From: Verrucomicrobia subdivision 6 bacterium BACL9 MAG-120507-bin52
Lineage (GTDB): Bacteria > Verrucomicrobiota > Verrucomicrobiia > Methylacidiphilales > Verrucolacustridaceae
Reading direction: 5' to 3'
DNA length: 5,255 bases
Assembly (NCBI GenBank): GCA_001438005.1
Contig: LIBO01000089.1
Location: 1-5,255 of the forward strand
Below, piece after piece: positions 1-5,255 of the stretch; position 1 is the first letter of the stretch, and each line of letters begins with the position of its first letter. Under the pieces are notes generated by a model that was given only the letters and a program-made list of their open reading frames with translations, ran no database searches and was not told where the DNA came from. The position numbers and the translations under genes are program-made.

Positions 1-418
1 CCAAGAGATGTGGGGTCCGCTCATCCAACCAAGGATCCGTTCCTAACCAATGGGGAGTGGTAAAGTGACAAAGGGTGATCAGCGGCTCGAGATGTCGAGC
101 GCGAAGCGCACATATCATATCCGCATATCGATTCACCGCATCCTCTTGCAGGGCCCCAGAGGATCCTTCGGGCTGGATTCGTGTCCAATCTACCCCGAGC
201 CGGAATCCAGTGAGCCCTATCATTTCTGCTCGATCGAAATCCTCCTCATATCGATTCCAGAAATCGACCGAACGCCCGGAACGAGCCACCTTGCCCGATC
301 TTTCCCATGCCGCCCAATTATTCTGAGGTTGCCCCTCCCCATTGTACCCGCCCTCGTGTTGATACGCACAAGAGGAGACCCCCCACAAAAACTTCTCCTC
401 CCTGCCCCCCACCTTCAT
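1..418 (-). CDS. Glycoside hydrolase family 1 (beta-glucosidase-like), N-terminal part, cut by left window edge
   Basis: I translated this from the minus strand; 139 codons are visible and the frame runs off base 1. GH1 enzymes are retaining beta-glycosidases with a (beta/alpha)8 barrel, and some are transglycosylases. Seen: the barrel opening FLWGVSSCAYQHEGG (residues 10-24) with the conserved subsite -1 glutamine Q20, then NNWAAWE (33-39), FWNRYEEDFDRAEMIGL (53-69), FRLGVDWTRIQPEG (72-85), and TLCHFTTPHWL (115-125), where H118 corresponds to the conserved GH1 histidine. The catalytic acid/base (NEP motif) and nucleophile (ENG motif) lie further downstream in known GH1 proteins, beyond the window, so activity cannot be judged. 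There is no signal peptide, which suggests a cytoplasmic protein. The start is the ATG at 416-418, which overlaps the upstream gene's TGA by 4 bases (ATGA) and has AGGTG 8 bases upstream. That indicates translational coupling with the glycosyltransferase. The FRLGVDW form differs from the commoner FRFSISW; substrate is unknown. Confidence 0.93.
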   Translation of the reverse strand, partial: MKVGGREEKFLWGVSSCAYQHEGGYNGEGQPQNNWAAWERSGKVARSGRSVDFWNRYEEDFDRAEMIGLTGFRLGVDWTRIQPEGSSGALQEDAVNRYADMICALRARHLEPLITLCHFTTPHWLGTDPWLDERTPHLL

Positions 419-1611
419 CGCTTTCGCACCTGTTCCGCCATCTCCTCCTGTTGTCCCATGTCTACCCGCACGGGAGTGCTGTCCGACTCCGCCAGAAGCG
501 TCTTCACGATCGTTTGGGCCGCCTGAGGTCGCCCCATCTGACGAGCCGCCTCCTTCATTCGAGCCAGTCGAGCAGGCTCCGAAAAAAGCCGTCCTACTTT
601 GTATCCCAAAGTCGTAATTTCGTTACACTTGATCGCCACACCCTTCTCCAAAAGCTGGTCACTGTTCCTCTCCTCCTGTCCAGGAATCGGATCGTAAATG
701 GCCATGGGCAAGTGAGACGCCATCGCCTCAGCCGAGGTCATTCCACCCGGTTTACTAATCAAAAGATCCGCTGCCGCCATCCACTCCGGCATATCCTCAA
801 CATACCCCTGGACAACAAACTCCACCCCTCGAGATGGAACACGCGCCACCTCCGCCTCCACCCTCGCCTTGGCCTCCGGATTCTTGCCGCAGATCACCAC
901 CACCTGAACCTTTTGGGTCATCTGACGGAGTGACTTCACCACCTGCTCGGCGGGATTGACCCCTAAGGCTCCGGCCGTGACGAGAATCACTAGCCGGTCC
1001 GGATGCAGTCCCAGTTTTCGGCGTAAGGAGGGACGATCCCCATGGTGGCCAAATTGTGGATCAACTGGTATCCCGCTCACCGTAATCCGCTCCGCCGGAA
1101 GCCCGAGCAGGGTCAAATAAGCTTTGGTCTCCTCCAACGCGACAAAGTAGCGATGAAAAGCACGGGAAAGCCACATCGCGTGAAAGTCGTAGTCGGTCAC
1201 CACAATGGAAAGTTTCGCCTGAATCGTCTTCTTCGTAATCAGGTGGGAAATAATTTCCGCCGGCATAAAGTGGGTGCAGACCGTGATGTCAGGCTGAAAA
1301 CTCGAAATCAAACGAACGAGTGGCCTGGTATTTAAGCGATCCAGCAGCAATCGCATTTTGTCGGTTTTCCACGGCTCATCACTGGTTTCGTACCACCACC
1401 CCAGCAAAGTGGGCGCATCTTGGACCAAGGTGAGGTACAGCTTCGAATAAAAATCCCGAAACAGCTTATTAGTAAACGCCAGCGCATCCACATTAACCAC
1501 CTCATCCACTCCCGGGGTGCTGCGGCAGACCGTTTCCAAGGCCGAGGCCGCCCGCAGGTGTCCTGTTCCCGCGCTGGCTGAAAGAATGAGAACCTTTTTA
1601 CCTTTCTTCAC
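415..1611 (-). CDS. GT28-type glycosyltransferase (MGDG synthase / processive diacylglycerol glucosyltransferase-like)
   Basis: This is a complete 398-residue protein with a GTG start. It fits the family that includes plant MGDG synthase and Bacillus UgtP, which move a sugar from a UDP-sugar to diacylglycerol or a diglycosyl lipid at the cytoplasmic membrane face. N-terminal acceptor domain (about 7-185): LILSASAGTGHLRAASAL (8-25), the glycine-rich loop with H18; CTHFMPAEI (112-120); VTDYDFHAMW (138-147). C-terminal donor domain (about 205-372): VTAGALG (211-217), CGKN (241-244), GYVEDMPEWMAAADLLISKP (269-288) followed by GGMTSAEAMA (289-298), and the PIPGQEERN motif (308-316). These fit a GT-B fold with a UDP-sugar site. 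There are no membrane helices or signal peptide, as expected for a monotopic enzyme. The last 25 residues or so are polar and outside the family core. It follows mutS by 54 bp and overlaps GH1 by 4 bp. The sugar, the acceptor and processivity cannot be read from sequence. No Shine-Dalgarno is seen before the GTG. Confidence 0.9.
   Translation of the reverse strand: MKKGKKVLILSASAGTGHLRAASALETVCRSTPGVDEVVNVDALAFTNKLFRDFYSKLYLTLVQDAPTLLGWWYETSDEPWKTDKMRLLLDRLNTRPLVRLISSFQPDITVCTHFMPAEIISHLITKKTIQAKLSIVVTDYDFHAMWLSRAFHRYFVALEETKAYLTLLGLPAERITVSGIPVDPQFGHHGDRPSLRRKLGLHPDRLVILVTAGALGVNPAEQVVKSLRQMTQKVQVVVICGKNPEAKARVEAEVARVPSRGVEFVVQGYVEDMPEWMAAADLLISKPGGMTSAEAMASHLPMAIYDPIPGQEERNSDQLLEKGVAIKCNEITTLGYKVGRLFSEPARLARMKEAARQMGRPQAAQTIVKTLLAESDSTPVRVDMGQQEEMAEQVRKR
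427..431 (-). promoter_or_regulatory. Ribosome binding site for the GH1 gene
   Basis: On the minus strand AGGTG stands 8 bases before the GH1 ATG (416-418) and is complementary to the 3' end of 16S rRNA. It lies inside the last codons of the upstream glycosyltransferase, so GH1 translation can be initiated by ribosomes finishing that gene. It supports the choice of the overlapping ATG as start. Confidence 0.5.
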
Positions 1612-1665
1612 TGGACTGAATTGTACCCCATCACCCGAACCGAGAAACCCCTAAAACCCGTCGCC
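1612..1665 (-). promoter_or_regulatory. Gap between mutS and the GT28 gene, with possible -10 element
   Basis: This 54-bp gap contains TACAAT on the minus strand (1620-1625), a 5/6 match to the -10 consensus TATAAT, ending 8 bases before the GTG start at 1611. No convincing -35 hexamer lies 16-18 bases further upstream. If used, transcription would begin almost at the start codon and give a leaderless or near-leaderless message. I see no hairpin with a T-run, so readthrough from mutS also remains likely. Confidence 0.25.
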
Positions 1666-4164
1666 TCATCCCTGAAAAAGATCCAGCTGATTTTTCTCTT
1701 TCTTCAGTTTTGAGGCAGCGCCCTTCGGCTGAATCCTGGCCGGTTTTCCAGACGCATCGGTCTCACGCTCCTCCAATCCTTGAAGAATTTCTCCCGCCCT
1801 TCGCAAAACAGAGGGAGGTAATCCCGCCAGACGGGCCACCTGAATCCCATAGCTGCGATCTGCCCCACCCTCGACAATTCTTCGCAAGAATACCACCCGA
1901 TCTTTTTCCTCTCGTACGTCCACCCGAAAATTCATCACTCCCGATCGCGTCAAAGCTAGCTCGGCTAGCTCGTGGTAATGCGTGGCAAACAAGGTCTTGG
2001 CCTGAACTTCATCATGGAGATGTTCCCCGACTGCCCAAGCAATACTCAACCCATCTAACGTACTCGTCCCTCGACCAATCTCATCCAGTATCACCAAACT
2101 GTCCCTTGTCGCGTGGTGAAGAATCAAGGCCGTCTCATTCATTTCGACTAAAAAAGTGCTCTGCCCCCGTGCCAAGTCGTCCCCCGCCCCAATTCGCGTA
2201 AAGATTCGATCCAGCAGGGGCAACTCCGCCGCTTGCACAGGCACAAACGAGCCCACTTGAGCCATGAAACAAATCAGCGCGGCCTGTCGTAGGTACGTGC
2301 TCTTTCCAGCCATATTCGGCCCCGTCAGAACCATCAAAGTTCCCTCCTTGCCCCCGATTCGTAAATCGTTCGCGACAAAAGGCTCCGCACTTCCTGCTAA
2401 AATCTGTTCGACCACCGGGTGTCGACCCGCCCGAATCCGGATGCACTGCTCCACCGTCATGACCGGTCGAACGTAATGCCATCGCCGAGCGGTCACCGCA
2501 AAACCGGCCAATACATCGAGAGATCCGATTGCCGCTGCCGTTTCCTGAAGAGATCGCGTCCGGGCCAACACCTGATCTCGAATCTGCAGAAAAAGTTGCC
2601 CCTCTCGATGCAGAGCCTTCTCCTCCGCCCCTAAAATCTTCGCTTCCATCTCCTTTAACTCGGGCGTCACATACCGTTCGACCTGCGCCAAAGTTTGTTT
2701 TCTCTCATACTCTTTCGGCACTTGATCAAGGTTTGCCTTCGTCACCTCAATTCCGTAGCCCGAAACCTGCTGAAAACGGATCTTCAGGCTTTTGATTCCC
2801 GTTCTCTCCGCTTCCCGCGCCTGTAATTCTGCGATCCAGGAGCGGCCCTCACGCATGGCTGACCGAGCCTCATCAAGCTGACGATCATACCCATCCCGAA
2901 TCATCCCACCTTCTCGTGTGGTCGCGGGGGGATCATCGGCAATTCCTCGCTCTAATTCCTCCACTAACGCTCTCTCCAGTTGAATCTGGTCGCTGAAACG
3001 CCGGTTCAGAGCGCCCGAGACTTTTTGCCCTCTTTTTTGTAGCTCCGGAAGTGCTTGGAGAGTCGCCCGCAACGCCACCAGATCTCTCGCGTTGCCGGAT
3101 CCCCCTGCTAGTCGCCCAACGAGTCGTGCAATATCTCTTACCTCTTGTAACGATTCCCGAACGTCATCCATCCCACCCACATCCTCTAAAAATCCTGCCA
3201 CCGCCTCATGGCGGGCTACCACCTCGTCTCTTTTTCGTAACGGTCGCAAAAGCCAGGATCGCAACTCCCGCCCTCCCATTGGCGTGCAGGTTTGATCCAG
3301 TGCACGTAGTAAACTGGTGTTCACTCCTTGGGAGGCGGACTCCAGAATTTCCAAATTCCGCTGCGTAGCAAAATCTAGTTGAAGAATCTCCTCCGACCGA
3401 AACGGCTTGGGTGCCTGACAGTGCCGTATCTCCCCCTTGAGGGTCTCTCGGATATATCGCAAGAGCGCACCCGCCGCACCCAAGGCTGGCCCCATTTCCT
3501 GGCACCCAAACCCATCCAGGCTTTGCACTTGGTACTGTTCACAAAGAAGCGTGCGCCCCATATCCACCTCCAACGTCCAATCAGGAATCCGCGTGACACT
3601 GGTGGAAGAATCCACCCAGCTGGAAATCTCCTTCTCCTCCTCGACGACGAGAATCTCGGCCGGGTTGGTTCTCCGAACCTCTTCCCGACAGGCGATTTCA
3701 TCTGCCGGCTCCGATACGCGAAAATCCCCGCTGCTCGCGTCCAGCAAAGCAAAACCCCACCTTCCGCTCTTCCCTTCCCCTCGCCGCACCGCAGCCAACC
3801 ATCGGGGCAACTTGGGTTCCGTTACCTCCATTCCCATGGCACACCCCGGGCTCAAGATTCGAGTGATCGCCCGTTCGACCATCTGCCCACTTCTCACCTC
3901 ACCCACCTGGTCGCACAAAGCCACCCTTCTTCCCGAAGCTAGGACTTTTGCAATGTATCCCTCCGCCGCATGGTACGGCAATCCACACATCGGCACGGTG
4001 TTCCGTTTCGTCAAAGTCAGATTGAGAAGGCGGGCCCCCTCGACCGCATCTTGGAAAAAGAGCTCATAGAAGTCCCCTAACCGAAAAAACAGCAGAGCAT
4101 CCTTGGGGACTTGCGCCCGCAGCCCTTGGTACTGCTTCATCATCGGAGTCGAACCTTCTGCCAT
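1666..4164 (-). CDS. mutS: DNA mismatch repair protein MutS
   Basis: MutS is the cytoplasmic ATPase that recognises mismatches and small loops and starts repair, with MutL as partner. Numbering here is from the longer possible start at 4206. Seen: TPMMKQY (20-26), then GDFYELFF (44-51) with the mismatch-wedging Phe-x-Glu pair F46/E48; core domain ALDQTCTPMGGREL (302-315); clamp region GYGIEVTKANLDQVP (483-497); ATPase domain with Walker A GPNMAGKST (629-637), signature STFLVEM (683-689), Walker B and D-loop LVILDEIGRGTST (704-716), and H-loop ATHYHEL (741-747). The protein ends with QLDLF (840-844), matching the beta-clamp binding consensus. All key residues are intact, so it should be functional MutS and not MutS2. 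I favour the ATG at 4162-4164 (832 residues) because TPMM normally lies close to the N-terminus. The in-frame ATG at 4204-4206 (846 residues) has no ribosome site but cannot be excluded. It is the first gene of the leftward unit. Confidence 0.97.
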   Translation of the reverse strand: MAEGSTPMMKQYQGLRAQVPKDALLFFRLGDFYELFFQDAVEGARLLNLTLTKRNTVPMCGLPYHAAEGYIAKVLASGRRVALCDQVGEVRSGQMVERAITRILSPGCAMGMEVTEPKLPRWLAAVRRGEGKSGRWGFALLDASSGDFRVSEPADEIACREEVRRTNPAEILVVEEEKEISSWVDSSTSVTRIPDWTLEVDMGRTLLCEQYQVQSLDGFGCQEMGPALGAAGALLRYIRETLKGEIRHCQAPKPFRSEEILQLDFATQRNLEILESASQGVNTSLLRALDQTCTPMGGRELRSWLLRPLRKRDEVVARHEAVAGFLEDVGGMDDVRESLQEVRDIARLVGRLAGGSGNARDLVALRATLQALPELQKRGQKVSGALNRRFSDQIQLERALVEELERGIADDPPATTREGGMIRDGYDRQLDEARSAMREGRSWIAELQAREAERTGIKSLKIRFQQVSGYGIEVTKANLDQVPKEYERKQTLAQVERYVTPELKEMEAKILGAEEKALHREGQLFLQIRDQVLARTRSLQETAAAIGSLDVLAGFAVTARRWHYVRPVMTVEQCIRIRAGRHPVVEQILAGSAEPFVANDLRIGGKEGTLMVLTGPNMAGKSTYLRQAALICFMAQVGSFVPVQAAELPLLDRIFTRIGAGDDLARGQSTFLVEMNETALILHHATRDSLVILDEIGRGTSTLDGLSIAWAVGEHLHDEVQAKTLFATHYHELAELALTRSGVMNFRVDVREEKDRVVFLRRIVEGGADRSYGIQVARLAGLPPSVLRRAGEILQGLEERETDASGKPARIQPKGAASKLKKEKNQLDLFQG

Positions 4165-4165
4165 G

Positions 4166-4172
4166 CCTCCTT
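4166..4172 (-). promoter_or_regulatory. mutS: Strong Shine-Dalgarno-like AAGGAGG abutting the favoured mutS start
   Basis: AAGGAGG on the minus strand sits only one base before the favoured ATG (4162-4164). This is a near-perfect anti-16S match, but the usual gap is about 5-9 bases, so spacing is unusually short. A second GAGGG (4176-4180) lies further upstream, and a GTG at 4180-4182 preceded by GGTGA is another candidate start. The motif shows that initiation is near here, but it does not settle which codon is used. Confidence 0.35.
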
Positions 4173-4200
4173 TTTCCCTCACTCTCTCACCAATCTCAAT

Positions 4201-4214
4201 CCGCATCGATGCGG
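4201..4214. repeat. Perfect 14-bp palindrome CCGCATCGATGCGG
   Basis: The sequence equals its own reverse complement over all 14 bases, centred on ATCGAT. It lies in the divergent region and covers the alternative mutS ATG at 4204-4206. It could be a dimeric regulator's operator or a small hairpin in the mutS leader. No known regulator's site is recognised. Confidence 0.6.
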
Positions 4215-4215
4215 G

Positions 4216-4225
4216 CTGTGCACAG
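4216..4225. repeat. Perfect 10-bp palindrome CTGTGCACAG
   Basis: This self-complementary 10-mer begins one base after the 14-bp palindrome. Alone, a 10-bp palindrome is expected several times by chance in a window of this size; its interest comes only from its position. It has CTGT and ACAG half-sites like the E. coli LexA box but without the 8-base spacer. Confidence 0.4.
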
Positions 4226-4250
4226 TCTAAAAATCTCTTAGAGTATCGCC

Positions 4251-5255
4251 GTGCGAGTCATTATCACCGGCCTCGTCGGCCAATACCCTTTTGGGGGGGT
4301 CATTTGGGACTATCTTCACTACCTTCTCGGTTTCCGGTCCCTTGGTCACGAGGTTCTCTATTTGGAAGACTCCGGGGCTTGGCCCTATGACCCGGTCGCT
4401 GGAACGATTACGCATGACTGCTCGTTCGCCCTGCAATCGTTGACAAAAATATTTACCGACTTTGACCTGGCCGAATCGTGGGTTTACCGCAACGGTGCCG
4501 ACGGAAAGTTTTACGGCGCCGGTGAAAAGGTTGCCCGGGAATGGCTTCGGCAGGGAGACCTCCTCGTCAACGTGTCCAGTGCGGGTTGGTTGCGGGATTA
4601 TGACCTACGAGTTGGCCACAAAATGTTTATCGATGGAGATCCCATGTTCTGCCAAATCGGACTTCTCGATGGATCCAACCCGCAGTACGCCGGAAGAGTG
4701 CGCGATCACGACAGTCACTTCACCTTTGGCCTGTCGGTCGGGCAACCCAACTGCCCCGTCCCGGTGGATGGGATATGTTGGAGGCCCACAGTTCAGCCGA
4801 TCGCGTTGGAGCATTGGCCGGTGGCACCCATTCGCCCCGATGCTCCATGGACTACCGTCATGAATTGGGCCAGCTACCGACCCAAGATTTGGCAAGGAAA
4901 AGAGTACGGCCAAAAGAATCTAGAATTTATTAAGTTCAAAGAACTCCCCACAAAAACAAGTGCTCCTTTTCGCTTGGCTATGGGTATGGGGGTGGGCGGT
5001 CATTGCCCAACTAAGGAACTTCGAAAATTGGGGTGGGATTTGGTCGACCCCCAAGAGGTCGCCCCAGATCACCAATCTTACCGATCCTTTCTCACCTCCT
5101 CCCGTGGGGAGTGGAGTATCGCCAAGCACGGCTACGTGGAGGGAAAGACGGGGTGGTTTAGTTGTCGAACCGCTTGCTACTTGGCGGCGGGAAGACCAGC
5201 GGTCGTACAAGAAACAGGGTGGAGCCAGCATCTGCCCCGCCAACAAGGAATATTG
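4251..5255 (+). CDS. Uncharacterised GT-B-like glycosyltransferase, C-terminus cut by right window edge
   Basis: I translated this directly; 335 codons are open to the last base. An in-frame TAG at 4239-4241 leaves the GTG at 4251 as the first standard start, and VRVIITGLVGQYPFGGV is a typical first strand and glycine-rich loop of a Rossmann-like domain. Seen: LGHEVLYLED (31-40), WVYRNGADG (77-85), LLVNVSSAGWLRDYD (104-118), FIDGDPMF (126-133), then a second domain RLAMGMGVGGH (241-251) and WSIAKHGYVEGKTGWFSCRT (288-307) followed by YLAAGRPAVVQETGW (310-324). The last block resembles the donor-sugar half of CgeB-like and GT4-like glycosyltransferases, where an invariant-looking AAGRP..VQ.TG segment lines the nucleotide-sugar site. 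No signal peptide or membrane helix is visible. Donor, acceptor and pathway are unknown. There is no Shine-Dalgarno before the GTG, and a run of seven G lies in codons 15-17. It is divergent from mutS. Confidence 0.8.
   Translation, partial: MRVIITGLVGQYPFGGVIWDYLHYLLGFRSLGHEVLYLEDSGAWPYDPVAGTITHDCSFALQSLTKIFTDFDLAESWVYRNGADGKFYGAGEKVAREWLRQGDLLVNVSSAGWLRDYDLRVGHKMFIDGDPMFCQIGLLDGSNPQYAGRVRDHDSHFTFGLSVGQPNCPVPVDGICWRPTVQPIALEHWPVAPIRPDAPWTTVMNWASYRPKIWQGKEYGQKNLEFIKFKELPTKTSAPFRLAMGMGVGGHCPTKELRKLGWDLVDPQEVAPDHQSYRSFLTSSRGEWSIAKHGYVEGKTGWFSCRTACYLAAGRPAVVQETGWSQHLPRQQGIL

Larger units (their letters stand above)
4165..4250. promoter_or_regulatory. Divergent intergenic region between mutS and the rightward glycosyltransferase
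   Basis: These 86 bp must hold the 5' signals of both divergent genes if each is transcribed from its own promoter. The region contains two neighbouring perfect palindromes and an A/T-rich stretch (about 4226-4246). Weak -10-like hexamers exist (TAGAGT at 4239-4244 rightward; TAGACT on the minus strand at 4225-4230), each 4/6 to consensus and without a clear -35, so I do not assign a promoter. The role is inferred from gene orientation. Confidence 0.5.

Noticed and set aside
85..109. Adjacent inverted repeats GCTCGA/TCGAGC and GCGC-GAA-GCGC
   Set aside because: They are inside the GH1 coding frame, short, and explained by Arg/Ala/Leu codon usage.
372..400. Possible terminator hairpin GAGGAGA/TCTCCTC after the GT28 gene
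   Set aside because: It has only a 7-bp stem with a 15-base loop and no T-run, and it lies inside the GH1 coding sequence that continues the operon.
50..933. Long plus-strand open frames at 50-526 and 307-933
   Set aside because: They lie antisense to the GH1 and GT28 genes, have low-complexity Ser/Pro/His/Arg-rich translations with no recognisable motif, and are explained as reverse-frame shadows of GC-rich coding sequence.
3379..4069. Plus-strand open frames at 3379-3942 and 3437-4069 inside mutS
   Set aside because: They are antisense to an unambiguous MutS coding sequence, overlap each other in different frames and show no domain features.
4216..4225. LexA/SOS box upstream of mutS (CTGT...ACAG)
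   Set aside because: The half-sites are 2 bases apart; the E. coli LexA box needs an 8-base spacer. There is no other SOS evidence.
381..4960. Shared 12-mer CCCCACAAAAAC near 381-392 and again near 4947-4958
   Set aside because: About one repeated 12-mer pair is expected by chance in a window of this length, and both copies lie in coding sequence.
4605..5246. Minus-strand open frames at 4605-4913 and 4920-5246
   Set aside because: The plus-strand glycosyltransferase frame is uninterrupted across both and shows family-like motifs, so these are shadows.
1..5255. tRNA, rRNA, CRISPR array, insertion sequence or attachment site
   Set aside because: Coding sequence fills nearly the whole window; the two gaps of 54 and 86 bp are too short, and no cloverleaf, regular repeat-spacer pattern or transposase motif was seen.

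Overview
The window is gene-dense bacterial DNA of moderate-to-high GC (judged by eye). It carries four protein genes and almost no non-coding sequence. Three genes read leftward as an apparent unit: mutS, then a GT28-type (MGDG-synthase/UgtP-like) glycosyltransferase, then a glycoside hydrolase family 1 (GH1) gene cut by the left edge. One gene reads rightward from the other side of mutS: an uncharacterised GT-B-like glycosyltransferase cut by the right edge. I cannot place the organism firmly. The style of the GH1 and of the rightward glycosyltransferase reminds me of PVC-group bacteria (Planctomycetota/Verrucomicrobiota), but that is a memory-based impression and not a demonstrated assignment.

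Layout. 1-418 (minus): the first 139 residues of a GH1 enzyme, whose ATG overlaps the stop of the next gene as ATGA. 415-1611 (minus): a complete 398-residue glycosyltransferase with a GTG start. 1612-1665: a 54-bp gap with a possible -10 element. 1666-4164 (minus; a longer start at 4206 is possible): a complete, apparently functional MutS with mismatch-recognition, Walker A, signature, Walker B and H-loop motifs and a C-terminal clamp-binding QLDLF. 4165-4250: a compact divergent intergenic region with a perfect 14-bp palindrome and a perfect 10-bp palindrome one base apart. 4251-5255 (plus): the first 335 codons of a glycosyltransferase-like protein.

How the genes fit together. MutS is the housekeeping mismatch sensor and has no evident biochemical link to its neighbours. 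The most suggestive pairing is the glycolipid-type GT28 enzyme translationally overlapped with a GH1 enzyme. By analogy with plant MGDG synthase (GT28) and SFR2 (a GH1-family galactolipid remodelling enzyme), the two could make and remodel, or make and trim, the same glycoside. This is a hypothesis. The rightward gene adds another carbohydrate enzyme, so mutS here sits inside a carbohydrate-modification neighbourhood. I found no RNA genes, mobile elements, CRISPR arrays or convincing intrinsic terminators, and nothing that amounts to a clearly new system.
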